A stretch of 64,000 bases of DNA from Lutjanus erythropterus (Eukaryota > Chordata > Actinopteri > Lutjaniformes > Lutjanidae), in contig CM034603.1 of assembly GCA_020091685.1 (NCBI GenBank), positions 11,080,683 through 11,144,682 on the forward strand, read 5' to 3'. The notes under the pieces were generated by a model. That model saw only the letters and a list, made by a program, of their open reading frames with translations. It was not told where the DNA came from and did no database searches. Of this stretch, positions 49,211 to 60,600 are shown piece after piece. Each line of letters begins with the position of its first letter. The first letter of the stretch is position 1. A program made the position numbers and the translations under genes.

Positions 49211-50408
49211 CAACCCTACGTGATACTCACATTTTCTCCAAAATATTACATCAAACTACTGTGATAGATTTGGTTAGATTAGTCAGGTTTCTAAGAATAT
49301 TATGCCACATTAACTTACAAATTATATATTTATGTCACAATATCCTGTTTTGCTAAAATGAATAATATTTTTTTTCAGGTTTGAGCACCACATGATCCTC
49401 ATTTGGAGGGAAAGGAAAACAGCAGGTTATTTCAAAGCATGCATGAAAAAGTATGAAAATTTACGGCTTTGGATATAATAAGCGATGTGAAACTTATTTG
49501 TGTTCCTGTGGTAGTCCTCTCTTATGACACGCTGGAAGGATCAGCTGCTTTTTATATCAGTGTAATCAAATAATGGAGTGAATCGAGCTGCAAGTGGCTC
49601 TTTGAGGTTAGACTCTTAACCTGTGCTTTTCCTTCCAGTCAAATAGTCTGAGGTGACATAAAATTTTAAATTTTCTGTTTTTAAAGATATAGGTTATCAT
49701 GTAGATCTTTAAGCCTGAGTCACAGAGGAAGCACTTGTCCCCGTCTTACAAGCATTAAAGCCGTAATAACCTTGGTTTAGATGCTATCTTTTCAACTATC
49801 TTTCCTAAAGTTGAGTTTTAGTGGTTTTTGGTGGAGGATAGGGGCAGAGTGTAAATCTGTGTTTGATCCCAGGCCAGCAGGCATGTGTGATATCCCCAGT
49901 GTGGCAGATAAGTCACCTCCAACATGTTCCAAACACACATAAAATTGGTCTGCAGGTGGATGGAGGAAATAGACTGACAGCCGTGTTGACGCAGCGCTGA
50001 GGCAAGGCAGAAATAAATCGACCAACAACTCTGACTGTGTTTCCATTTCAGAAGCTGCTCTGACAAGAGCTGTGGAGTCACTGCATAAACTTCATTTCCA
50101 CACACACTACTGTCCTCGCTCTGTACTTCTGCTTTGTTATCAACTCTCCACCCTTTCAGTGTCATCCTCACAGTTTCATCTATCCAAGTCCAGATGTTCC
50201 TTGTCTCTTCTGTTTTCTCCTGAAAAAAAAGAAAAAAAAGCTCTCTTTTCTTCTTCCTCTTTTTCCACACTTTATCAAAAGATTGTCTGGCTATTCTTTA
50301 TGCATTAGCTCTGGTACAAATGTAGCTGTATTCATTCGCTGATATCTATAATTGTATCATGGAAAAGCAGATTGAAGCAAAACAGTGATAACATTCATTG
50401 TAAAAATA
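49211..50408. other. Intronic DNA, no gene seen
   Basis: A 150-codon minus-strand frame (49818-50270) crosses a poly-purine tract (about 50222-50242 on the plus strand, A-rich) and has no recognisable domain; I regard it as chance. Confidence 0.35.
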
Positions 50409-51312
50409 CTTTATAGTCAGTGAGTTACACACAGAAAAAACTGAACAAGCCATAGTTGGGATTAAATTACACAAAAACTAATATGCTCTTTATTAGTCAG
50501 TAAACAAAAACAGCTTTACCCTAATTAGACACCATACACCAGGACGTAACAAGCCATATTTTGAATCAAATTAGACAGAAACTGAAATATTATGCTCTTC
50601 ATCAGACATATTAGACCATTTATTCAACCCTTATTAGACTTTATTAGAGGGCAGTTAGAACATTTCAACAGAACTGTCCTGTAAACTAAACCCCTACCTT
50701 TATAATTTTGGCCTTTACTTACTAGATCTGGTTCACGATTTTCTTTTAAATGGGGGAATAGCAGATATAATTTCACTTTAGTTTACCGTTCAGATTTGTT
50801 GTAATGTATCCCTAATTACCCTCCAATAAAACCTTCCAATAAAGTCTGATAATGGTAAAACAGTGAGAAACAACTTAAATTTACAGTACAGTTCTGTTGT
50901 AATGTTTCCCAAAGTACCAAGTGTAATAAGGGCCTAATTACCCTTTAATCTATTAAGTACACATTTAAGTATGTAGGTCTAATAAGTGGTCTAATACCGT
51001 CTAATAAAAAACATATTATTTCTAGTTTTTGTCTATTTTGATACAAAGAATAACTGTTTCATGTGTTATTAGTATACTGTTAGGTGTATCATGTCTTATT
51101 AGAGTATAACTACTGTCTAATAAAGAATATAATATTTCTCCGTAGTAGGGGTTGTCAGAGGCAACTGGACTTGATACAGTTCTTGAAGACTTTTCGCCTC
51201 TCATCCAAGGAGCTTCTTCAGTTCTGCAACAAATTTCTCGTTTTTGTTTATTTTGATACAATTTGATGCAAAGTACAGCTAGTAATGTCACTGTAGTGTT
51301 TTGTAAAATAAA
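50409..51312. mobile_element. Long inverted-repeat (foldback-like) element 1
   Basis: The left arm (about 50409-50690: CTTTATAG, AACAAGCC, AAACTAATATGCTC, GACTTTATTAGAGGGCAGTTAG, CAACAGAACTGT) reappears in reverse orientation as the right arm (ACAGTTCTGTTGTAATG, GTCTAATAAAG, TTTGATGCAAAGTAC, TTTGTAAAATAAA). Within each arm the unit is partly duplicated in tandem. The interior holds no transposase. Element 2 at 51917-52754 is related. A foreign repeat sits at about 51149-51235. Confidence 0.6.
51149..51235. repeat. GAACTGAAGAAGCTCC-type dispersed repeat fragment
   Basis: On the minus strand, GAACTGAAGAAGCTCCTTGG followed by ATGAGAGGCGAAAAGTCTTC and CAAGAACTG is a short dispersed segment I know from many fish loci, perhaps the 3' end of a retroelement. 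It interrupts the right arm of the inverted-repeat element. Confidence 0.5.
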
Positions 51313-51449
51313 ATTCAAGCAAAAAACCTTGTTCATAATGACTACTGGTGACCCAGAATTACAACACAATCACAGCAGATGCCCCCAACTCCTCTGCCTC
51401 CCCAACTCCCACACACTCAACCACATTAGCACACTCTAAGTGTTCTTAA

Positions 51450-51870
51450 TTAATCCACATAATCAGTTAATTTGGAGTCTTGAGGTCTGTTAACTGGATT
51501 ACATGGATGGAGCAGGCGGCTGCCAGACCGGCTGCTAAAAATCACCTCAGCCCGGGGAGGCTGGTGGCATTCAGTGCCTCCTGTGCCTTCCCCAGCTGCC
51601 GCCTGCCCTCCCTCCCGCCCACAACAGCACCAGACACTGGCTATTAGACTGCGAGATTGGTGGTGGCGGCGACGCGACAGAAAACAGGCGGTGTGAGCCA
51701 GACATGGAGGTGAGAACAGACAGAGGAAGATGGAGGGGGAGTAGGGAGAGTGAGACACAGCAGAGAGAGGTTGTTTGAGAGGTAAAAGTGGTACGGGTAG
51801 AAAGAGTGGGATCAGTGCAGCTGAGGCAAACGAGAGCGGAGAGGTGGGGGAGTGAAAATCCCACAAGGTG
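51450..51870. other. GC-rich, purine-biased stretch between the two inverted-repeat elements
   Basis: CCTCCC / GGAGGG-rich sequence with a long G+A bias on the plus strand (about 51700-51870). The minus-strand frames of 138 and 116 codons translate to Ser/Pro/Leu-rich low-complexity text and look like a by-product of the bias. No gene recognised. Confidence 0.35.
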
Positions 51871-51916
51871 GAGAAATGGAGGGATATAGGGAGGCAGATT
51901 TATAACTGATGTCGGC

Positions 51917-52754
51917 TGCACTTTATTTTACAGTGCACTAATAAGAGGTGACAAGCAGGAACTTTGCATCAAATTAGATGAAAACTAGGAATAATTTGTT
52001 CTTGATTAGACCGTATTATATCCTTTATTAGACTTTCATTGTGGGCAATTATGGACACATTCCAACAGAACTGTACTGTAAACTAAAGTTAAATCACATA
52101 ATGGCTACTTCCCTATTAAAAAATAATATATGAATCAGGCATCAGTCTTGGCTACTCTGCCAAATTACCCTTTTCTATGCCCCGCCCCTTTCGCTCTGTG
52201 TTCCAATGACAGTTGAGCATAGCAGGTACCTCTTGTTTCCTGTACTGAGATTTTGAAGATGGTTAAGAAGATGTTGCTGGAGGACTTGTAAAGTCATCTA
52301 ATGTTAGCAAATGCAAGCTAACTGGATAGCTGATATACATCAGTCATTAGCTAGCTAGTTAGCTAGCATTTTGCTAACATTAGCTAACTAGTTAAGTACT
52401 ATTTTGCTAACATTAGCTAACTTAAAATGTGACCGTACATGTCGCTTTTAGTGGAAAAGGAGAAATTTGACCAAAGTACCAAGTTTGCTCAACTGTTACT
52501 GGCGCACATAGCAAAAAGGGGCGGGGCTTAGAAAGAGTCACTCGTGGGACCAGCCAAAGAAGGTGTATCTCAAGTAGGAGATTTTACTTTAGTTTACTGT
52601 ACAGTTCTGTTGTAATATATCTCTAATTACTTCTAATAAAGTCTAATAAACAGGTAATAAATGGTCTAATAAAGAAATATTACTTCTGTTTTTTGTCTGA
52701 TCTGATACAAAGTACGGCTTGTTACATCTCGTTAGTGTATTGTTAAAAGTGCGA
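51917..52754. mobile_element. Long inverted-repeat (foldback-like) element 2
   Basis: The left arm (about 51917-52090) and right arm (about 52572-52754) are inverted copies about 175 bases long: CTGCACTTTATTTTACAGTGC / reverse of GTGTATTGTTAAAAGTGCGA, TGACAAGCAGGAACTTTGCATC / reverse of CTGATACAAAGTACGGCTTG, and CCAACAGAACTGTACTGTAAAC / reverse of TTTACTGTACAGTTCTGTTG. It matches element 1. A second inverted repeat sits inside it. Confidence 0.7.
52141..52575. mobile_element. MITE nested in the inverted-repeat element
   Basis: TTTTCTATGCCCCGCCCCTTTCGC (52163-52190 area) is mirrored by AAAAAGGGGCGGGGCTTAGAAAG (52513-52537 area), and TTGGCTACTCTGCC by GTGGGACCAGCCAA. The interior has TAGC-rich repeats (AGCTAGCTAGTTAGCTAGC and two TTTTGCTAACATTAGCTAAC copies near 52370-52420). 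No coding sequence. Confidence 0.5.
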
Positions 52755-55700
52755 CCCTGATTTATGTCCAGTTGTAAATGGCAAAATCAGCAGAGAGACT
52801 AAAGTGTTGTTGTGATGAATTCAACAAGTTCCTCCTCTCCTGCTTTTGTCTTTCCATCCTAATTTTGTGAAATTGCTGTGGGAGTTTGCCCCACGCTGTA
52901 ATCAGCAGGTGAGGTTTCCAGCTTGGCCAACGTTCCCCTGGCTCAAGAGAAATGTGCGACAGCTGCAGCCATGTTCGCCCTGTCAGTTAGACAAACATGC
53001 ACGCACACAACCTTAAAAGAGGAGGCTGCTGTGTAAGTGCACTCAGCTAAGCAAGCCCAAACAAATAACCTTCTCCGACTGTCTCCTTTAAGCGCACATA
53101 CCCTTAAAGCCTCTCGGGAAAATAGAAGCCCAAGTCAAATCACTTGAAGCAATTAGTATCTACCACGCCAGGAGATTTTTTTTTTTCTTTACGAGAACGC
53201 ACTGTCAACACTCATGAAACTCCTGGGAGAGGTGAGCTGGAGCAGCTTTGCAACACTACACCGCCTCAACCAGGAAAGAAAGATTAGAAGCAATTTTCTG
53301 ACTGCCTTTACTGTAAATTCTGACTCCGTATCTCCTTCTATCTTTTACAGAAACCATTTTCCCATTTTCAAGTCTCTAAGTCTGCTGCATCTAACTTTGA
53401 AAAGCTGAGAGCCAAAAACTTATCTTGTAACTGTTGAATGGGACTAAAGTTATGTGGAGAGAAACCAAAATAGAAGATACGCAATCGTTTCGGGCAACTC
53501 TTTCTTAAAGTTCATTTAATGAGGAGGAAACTTTTCAACTTCTAATGCCACAGCTCTTGACTCAACTCACCCTCATAAAACTCCTAATAACTGACAGCTA
53601 GAGTTTCTTTTTCTAAACATTTATTAAACACGAGCATATCATGTATTGCTTTCAAACACCCCCTAACTTCTGGCATCTGACTAAAAGCCAGGGCTTTACA
53701 AGAACCACAGTGCCAAGATTATAAATGTAATAAAAGTGGCTCATTTCGTTTCCGGCGTCGCCGTAATAGCGGAATATTCACAAGTTAAAAAGTAAAAACC
53801 TTGTTGGTGTTCGTTTGGAATATTCCTCTGTACTGTATGATTTTTTTTTCTGCCGTCGGCGGGGCTGTGACAGCTGAAGCTGTGCCACGATATCAAAGCT
53901 AAGTCGAATCCTGGCATCAGAACATGAATGCCTCAGAAAGCTACATCCTCACCAATCTGATCGCACTTTTCGCCCTTCCATCATCTTCCCCCCACGCTGC
54001 CAAAGGGGGGAGAAAGTGCAGTCACCGAGACAAGACGCTCAACTAATGCTGAGAGTCACATTAAAACATGTTGGCGGTTGCGCGAATGACATCTCCCCTC
54101 TGAAATTACTTACTTGAAGTGAGAGAGAGAGTTGGGGGTGGGGTGGGAGGGCTCTTAAAGCCAATGCTGACAGTGCTTTGGGGGTTTGCACACACACATG
54201 CAGAACAGAAATATACACCCAGATGTATACATCCACTCTGCATGCAAATATAGTCGGAAGAACTTCCTCATATTAAAATAGACACCCAGATACACCTGGA
54301 TATAAAGAGACAAACATAAGCCAGTCAACTAAAACACACACTTCTTACATTTAAACACACACCTGGGCACCCAGACAAATAGTCAGATGGTACACACACA
54401 AACACGCATTACCCAGAAAGGGAAAAGACATAGGCGCAGCACTTTCGCCTGACTTGTTTTGCCTCAGCATTCTAGCTCCTGAGTCGGCCCGGATGTTCTG
54501 CCAGCGCAGTTGTTGGCTGCTAAACATGATTGATCGCGGGATTTGTGTCTGCTGCATTAGTCCTGTACACCACCAGCCTCCTGTGGCCTGCCAAACACTG
54601 TGCCTGCCTGTCGCCCATCAAAGGGCCTCTCTCAGCAAGAATCCTCAATGCTCCACTGAGTCGCTTTACAAACACTCACTGTCCCCCTCCTCCGCCCCCC
54701 TCCCCACCTTTCCATATCCCTGTTCCTCCCCTCCACCTGCTCCTCCGTACCCCCCCCCCGCTTCCTCACCATCGCATCGAGGAAAAAGGAGCATGATTGT
54801 AACTTTTATTGAATGAGGGGAGAGTCAAGTAAATCTGTGCAGCGCATAAGCATAGCAGCAGCAGCTGCTTTCTATAGACAAACAACTTGTAAGGAGGGAA
54901 TCAGGAATCAAATTGAGGGTGAGGCTCAGGCTGCTGGGGGAATTCAGCGGAGGATGTAGTGAATGCAGGGCTGCCGCACGTGTGTGTGTGGGGTGTATGC
55001 TGAGATAGAGTGCGGGACATTCATTTTCATTTCAACAACACTCCAAGGACTTGAGGGAGAGGAGAGCACTGTACACAAGATGTGGAATTGACTTGTTGAA
55101 TTGTAGACCTGAAAGGTTTTTTTTTTCTTTCACAAATAGATTGCTTTTGGTAACATCTGAGATCCTGCCTCTTGTCCTGGCCTTCTCCGAGCTCTGAAGT
55201 GACTCTAAATTGAGAGGAAGAAAAAAGAAATCTGGGACAGAAGTTCTCAAACGATGTCAGAAGTCCTTGATAGAGTTCACAAATGAGAGAACAAAATGAA
55301 TTATATCTGCTGGATGAGCAAGGTGTCAAAGATGAGTTCATAGTGGCCTTACACATGCCCGCCTCGTAAACACAATTGACATCTCTTGACATCAGGAATG
55401 CCTCACATCCTGATCCTAAAGTATTCAGTACAGACCTCTACCTGCTTTAAATTGAAGAAAAGAACCCTGGCAGAATATAAATTTAATATTAGTGTGGAAA
55501 TTCGACAAGGAAATTGTCATTTCACTGACTAAATTGAGCACTTGAAGGCTTTTATTTGTATGACAGGCTGTGCTGAAAGAGTGTGCTCATTCAGTGGTTT
55601 TGTCTCTGACTCAGGCACCAAAGCTGGCCGGCTAATCAAACTCACTTCACAAGTAGTGTCAAGCAGACAGAGGAACACAAAGACAAAGATTTAAATTCAT

Positions 55701-56207
55701 GCATTTGGTCACTCAGTCAGAGGTTCAGTTAGTTTAATAGTAGAGAATTGCTGGACAACCAGCACTTAAATCAATCAAACATCCAACTTGAACATGTTCA
55801 TTTGTGATACAAAAGTGGTTTGAAATGTGTAAATGGAAAACCTGGCATCAAATGAGGTCAGTCTGGAAATTTCAAACTTTCTTCTGACACTGCAGATAAC
55901 TTGTTTGTTTAATCTACACTCACCCTCAAGCTAACTAAGATCATACAGAGAAGTTTGACGGCACTTTTGCGAGCAGAGGTTTAATGACCTCTGAGTTTTA
56001 AACAGAGTTCAATTCAATGGTCACGCCCTTAGAACCCAATTAACACAGTGTTTCCAGTGTCATGACAACCAAACCCAAAAGCAGAAGGTCACTTGTATAA
56101 TTAGGATTTTACTTGACTATGCAAAATATACTTTTAATATCTTGTTTTAAAACACAGCAGGATGTTAAACTATATCAGGAATTGGCCTTGCAGTATTATT
56201 ACGTTGG
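52755..56207. other. Intronic DNA, no gene seen; some repeat-free parts
   Basis: No opsin exon or other gene recognised. About 52840-53170 and 53740-54060 lack repeat signatures and are relatively GC-balanced, so they are weak candidates for conserved noncoding DNA. A strongly pyrimidine-rich tract lies at about 54680-54765. Frames of up to 121 codons (55027-55392, 54454-54816) show no motif. Confidence 0.35.
54680..54765 (+). repeat. C-rich polypyrimidine tract
   Basis: Nearly uninterrupted C/T over about 85 bases, including runs of six and nine C. It could form triplex DNA in principle. Short proline-rich frames over it are artefacts. Confidence 0.7.
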
Positions 56208-56266
56208 AATTAATTACAAATCCTGTAATTAATTAGATTAATTTTTTTAATCGCCTGACAGCACTA
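56208..56266 (+). mobile_element. Right end of a second hAT copy, identical to 37097-37155
   Basis: These 59 bases, ending in CTGACAGCACTA, match the end of the 36032-37155 element at every position I compared. No left end of the same family is seen nearby, so this is a solo or truncated right end. Confidence 0.75.
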
Positions 56267-56582
56267 GTTATTAAGTTAACGTTGCGCTAATTAATGAGAT
56301 TAACTTTACTGTACCTTGCTAACATAACGTTAGCCCTGCGGAGGACTAGGTTTCTATTAATTATGACTACTGTCGATGCGTGGCTAACGTGCCTTTCATA
56401 CAGGCTTTATTTAATCTGTAAAAACACAGCGCTGTAGAGTGATGAGGGTGAAAAATAAAAACATAATAAAGCTAACTGGATAGTTGTCAATTTTAGCTCA
56501 GTAGTCATTGATGGATAAAACATCAAGTAGCACTGGTGCCTAATGTGCTCCAATACAGCAGGTATCATAATTTTATTTTGAA

Positions 56583-56785
56583 CACTGCAAAAACCCAAAA
56601 TCTTATCAAGACTTTAACTTAAAACTTAACTAGAACTTAAAATTTGCTTGACACAAATGAAAGTTCAATTGAAACACGTGGGAAAAACACCTAACCTTTT
56701 AAGTGATGTGTGTTATCAGGTGTAATGACATTTTTAGGTTAGAAATAAGAAAATTTCTTGGTAAGATCCTTAGTGTTTTTGAGTG
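56583..56785. mobile_element. MITE with CACTGCAAAAAC termini
   Basis: Left CACTGCAAAAACCCAAAATC + TTATCAAGA and right TTCTTGGTAAGATCC + TTAGTGTTTTTGAGTG are inverted repeats with mismatches. About 200 bases, no coding sequence. Confidence 0.6.
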
Positions 56786-56934
56786 AAGGCAGTGAATTTG
56801 GTCAGCTGGTGTAAGTTCAGGGTTTTTAAACAATGTGCATCTAAAAATAAAGAAATTGATTGTCTAAAAAAGGAAACCAATGGTTTATTATTAGGTGAAA
56901 TGTCTTATTTTCTCATGTATATTTATAATTGCTC

Positions 56935-57034
56935 TTTAACTAAACAAAAATATGTTTTATCCGATTACTCGATTAATCGATGGAATTTTCAGTAGAATAC
57001 TCGATTACTAAAATATTCGATAGCTGCAGCCCTA
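56935..57034 (-). mobile_element. hAT-like terminus (TAGGGCTGCAGC)
   Basis: CGATTACTCGATTAATCGAT, then TACTCGATTACTAAAATATTCG and AGCTGCAGCCCTA is the end of a common fish hAT family, read inward from the minus strand. The opposite end was not found; it may have started upstream of the MITE at 56583. Confidence 0.55.
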
Positions 57035-57833
57035 CTATGTATAAAGCTATAACAACAGTGGACCCTTATAATGCCCACAGTGCATCTCAGCAGTGTCTTT
57101 TGTCAGATCCTGAGGACATCATCAGGGTTATTTTTTCCTCAGCCTTCAGAGCCACTGAAGTAATTACACAAAATGCTGACGTCATTTACATGATTAGTTA
57201 ACTCATGATGAGCAAGCATATGTAAAGAGGGTGGAGTGTCCCTTTAACTTTTCTGTACGGTGAAACTCTCACATGCTGTAAGATGTTCGTCTCTCACACA
57301 CAGTCAACCATGTGTACAAGCACACACACATGTAGTTGCAGAATAAGACTGTTTGTTGTGTCCTTGTGTCTCATCAGTTAGCAGCAGGGGGCTAACAGCT
57401 CATCGCTCAGTGTGTCCTGGAACTGCCTAAATCGCACACCAGCACACCCACACACACCTTACCAGGAGGATTCCCCTCCGTATGGTTTTAAACACATTCA
57501 GTAGGAATATTATTGATTGCCCCAGTATGGCTCCAGGTTAATACATCAGGGTGGCAAATTCTAACAGCCAATTAATTATCTACATGAATATTTAATCTGA
57601 TATCATGGAAGAAAAAGCAATTTGCCCAGGTGCAGCACTACTGATGTGAAAATTTACATTTTCCAACCTCACCATTTAATGCTGGTAGTTTCCAGTGGTA
57701 TATTTTAATTGTATGTCTTTTTTACCGCAAAGGCGACTATGTGTTCCATTATGGTATAACGCCAACCTCAGCCTCTGTGCCACTTGGTAATCAGTGGTCA
57801 TGTGGTACAACTTGCCAATCCTTATGTCTCCAT
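57035..57833. other. Intronic DNA, with a possible MITE end
   Basis: GGGTGGAGTGTCCCTTTAA (about 57227-57245) resembles the right end of the TTAA-flanked MITEs, without a visible left end. No gene. Confidence 0.35.
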
Positions 57834-58050
57834 GGCCAGAGGTATTGTGTTTTTGGGTTGTCCATCTGTCCGTCCCATTCTCGTGAACGCAATATCTCAG
57901 GAACACCTTGAGAGAATTCCTTCAAATTTGGCACAAACGTCCACTAGGACTGAAGGATGAACTGCCTGGAATTTCTCAGAATTTGGAGGTCAAAAGCCAA
58001 GTGCACCGTGACCTCACTAATCACGTTTATGTCCACAACTCCAATACCCA
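57834..58050 (+). repeat. GGCCAGAGGCATTATG dispersed repeat, copy 3
   Basis: GGCCAGAGGTATTGTG, CGTGAACGCAATATCTCAGGAAC, CCTTCAAATTTGGCACAAACG, CTGAAGGATGAACTG, GTGACCTCACTAA in the family order. Confidence 0.65.
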
Positions 58051-58184
58051 AATGGTTAAAGGTCAACTTCCATTCATTTCATTTCATAATGTTCAGCAAA
58101 AACACTTGAAGCTGTCTATCATTCGTCTGTATTGTACTGTAACAATAATCTCTGAGTGAAGACAACAACTATCCCTCTGAAAGT

Positions 58185-58470
58185 TAATCCCCTATAGTAG
58201 ATAAAATGTGATAAATGCCCTCAAGAGTGGCCCAGTGTCTAAGACAACATGCTAAAGTGTGCTTCCAGTAGACAAAACGTGTTGAAGTGTCCTCTAGGGT
58301 GTCTTCAAAATTACCTTCAAAATGTGGGAAAGTGCCCTTCCTGTGGACAAAGCATGATAACATGCCCACCAGAGTGGCCTTACAGTGGAGAAAGTGTCCT
58401 CTAGAGTCCACTTCCAGTGGACAAAAAGTGATAAAGTGCCCTCAAGAGTGCACCTCCAGGAGACAAAACT
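58185..58470. repeat. Degenerate minisatellite
   Basis: Five or six imperfect units built around AGTGGACAAAACGTGATAAA and AGTGTCCTCTAGAGTG, at irregular spacing of roughly 45-75 bases. Frames across it on both strands (58184-58411, 58287-58586) repeat similar short words and are artefacts. Confidence 0.6.
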
Positions 58471-58775
58471 TTCAGTGTGCTGGTGGCTTTATATTTTTTT
58501 TCACCTCTGTCCCTCAGATTGTCTGTGCCCCCACTGATATCACTGATGTGACCATTTCAATTTTTCCAAAAGAAATAAAATTATGATTTTTTGATTCACT
58601 ATTCACCACACATACAGTATTATGAGTCTGGAGAGACTTGGATATAAACTGCAACTTGGCTGGTTGGCAGAGACATACAACTGAGAGGCTGTAATTCTAG
58701 TTTTAAAGTTGAATTATTTATAGACCTGCTGTTAGGTAGACAATCACATCACAACAAGGTGTTATTGAAAATCAG

Positions 58776-59290
58776 GGGCCGTATTCACAAACTGCTTCGT
58801 CTTAGGCAAGATTGTCCTCCTAAATGGAGGTAAGACTTTCAAGCACTTTTTCTCAGAAGACATATCGACAGTAACTTTTACTTGCTGAACTGAGAAAACT
58901 CCAAAGATAAGAGAGGGAGCAGTGTACTCCCTGCTGTTGAGAATGACATTATTTTCCATGCTTGAATGAGCATACGGTGATTGGTGGAAAGGTGACTTAG
59001 CTGTGTCAGTGAATGTGAAAAAAAATATTCATCAATACACAGGAGTGCATTATCTTTGTTTTTTTCAAAACGCTGACGCAAGCCAGGTGCTACATGAAGC
59101 ACATCTAAGTGACCAAGGTGTCCTCTGAGCGCCCTTTAACTTCTTTCAGCCTTAGGAGCTAGTTTTAGCACTCAAATGCTTTGTAAAATCCTCTTAGATC
59201 AAAAACAAAGGAGGTTTATTTTTAGGGAATTTCTCCTAACTCAGGCAGTCAGGAGCTACTTTTAGCTTAAGGCTGATACTTACAACAATT
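58776..59290. mobile_element. Harbinger-like element, possibly truncated
   Basis: GGGGCCGTATTCACAAAC is the usual start of a fish PIF/Harbinger MITE, followed by CTTCGTCTTAGGC. Related TTAGGAGCTAGTTTTAGCAC and CAGGAGCTACTTTTAGCTTAAGGC blocks occur near the right side. The exact right end is missing. Confidence 0.45.
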
Positions 59291-60304
59291 CAGCTAACCT
59301 AGCTGCCATCTACAACCTAGCTGAACTTTGCAGAAAACTTTGCACAAGGAGATAAATTAGGTAAAGAAAGAGCAATGAATAAGTAAAATGTACTTTTGTA
59401 CAGTAGCTTAGTTCTAGGTCAGATGTCACAAAGTGATTCTCAGTAAGAGACAAGAGAAAGCCATAAAAAAGAGAGAGAGAGAGTTTTCTATTTGCACAAT
59501 GCAGTGTGATTTATATCCATACGTGTATACTTCCTGTCATTGCTGTAGTAACGTTACCTGCACCTACAAATGTAGTGTTTAGTTAGTTACTTCACTTTTC
59601 ACAATCATCTTGGTACATACTGTTAATAGTATTAACTGTTTGTTTTGTGTATGTGTTATTGAGTATTTGATAATCACCTCAGTGCCTTCGATAACTGTCA
59701 GCAATGCTAACTAGCTTGTTAGCATCATCATCTTAATTCAAACTCAACAGAGACAAACAAACAAAAAACTCATCTAAAACGTCTCCACTCGTCTTTCCAC
59801 TGTTATAACAATCACTAACTCTGGTCAAAATAAACTCACCACATCAGATGTGAAATTAAAAGGCAAAGGGGAGAAACGGTGTGTAGCGCAAGAATATTTT
59901 CACATCTACCTCTGTGAATTAATGTTTTTTTTTTTGACAAAAACCTGAGTTGGTGATTGTTGGAGCAGTGGAAAGACGAAGCAAAATGTTTTTTAGTTTT
60001 ATTTTGTTTCTGAATGAAGATGACGATGCTAGCTAGCAAGCTAATGTTGCTAACAGTTATCTAAGACACTGAAGTGATTGTCAAAATGTTCTAAAACCCC
60101 GTGTATAAAGCAAACGGGAAATACAATTAACAATATGTACCAAGCTAATTGTAAAAAGTGAAGTAATTATACTCATCATCATCACCAAGTTTGCAGGCGT
60201 AGGTCACTACCATAGTGTTGATAGGAAGTAAACAGACGTGCAGCTTGTAAAATGGATATACGTCATGTTACATTGTGCAAGTGGAAACAAAGATAATATG
60301 TAAA
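59291..60304. other. Intronic DNA, no gene seen
   Basis: AT-rich; (GA)n at about 59467-59482. GCTAGCTAGCAAGCTAATG near 60028. Nothing coding. Confidence 0.4.
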
Positions 60305-60600
60305 ATAAGTAAAAAAAAGTCAACCTAATCAAAGGAAAGTCTAAACAGCTGTATTTTAAAGGTCTCCACAGTGTCCATATTCCACAACTTCAAAGGTACA
60401 GTCTTCTTTCCTTTTGAATCTGGAGCAAGAAACAACTAACAAACTGCTGATATAAAACTCCAGGAGACCTCTAATGTTGGCAGGGGCCCGATCATGCAGG
60501 GCTCTAAAAACAATCAAAAGAATTGAATTGAATTCTGGTTTGATGTCTTTCTCTTCTCTCTTGCGCAGGCTTTTCACACCCTCTTCTAAAATGTAACCCA
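60305..60600 (-). mobile_element. 3' remnant of a non-LTR retrotransposon (LINE)
   Basis: One minus-strand frame (60356-60625) reads VFRALHDRAPANIRGLL, like the VYKALNGLAPxYL region near the end of fish L2/Rex-type reverse transcriptase proteins. After a frameshift, another frame reads LWNMDTVETFKIQLFRLSFD and stops, matching the LWN...ETFKxxLKTHLF end of those proteins. The copy is frameshifted and 5' truncated, so it is dead. Confidence 0.6.

Noticed and set aside
49818-50270. 150-codon minus-strand frame, the longest in the window
   Set aside because: Starts in a poly-Lys stretch from an A/T tract, contains no domain and shows no splice logic with the opsin exons.
51450-51921. 138- and 116-codon minus-strand frames
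   Set aside because: Low-complexity Ser/Pro/Leu text produced by a purine-biased plus strand; not an opsin exon.
57227-57245. Possible complete TTAA-flanked MITE
   Set aside because: Only a right end was seen; no left end within a reasonable distance.
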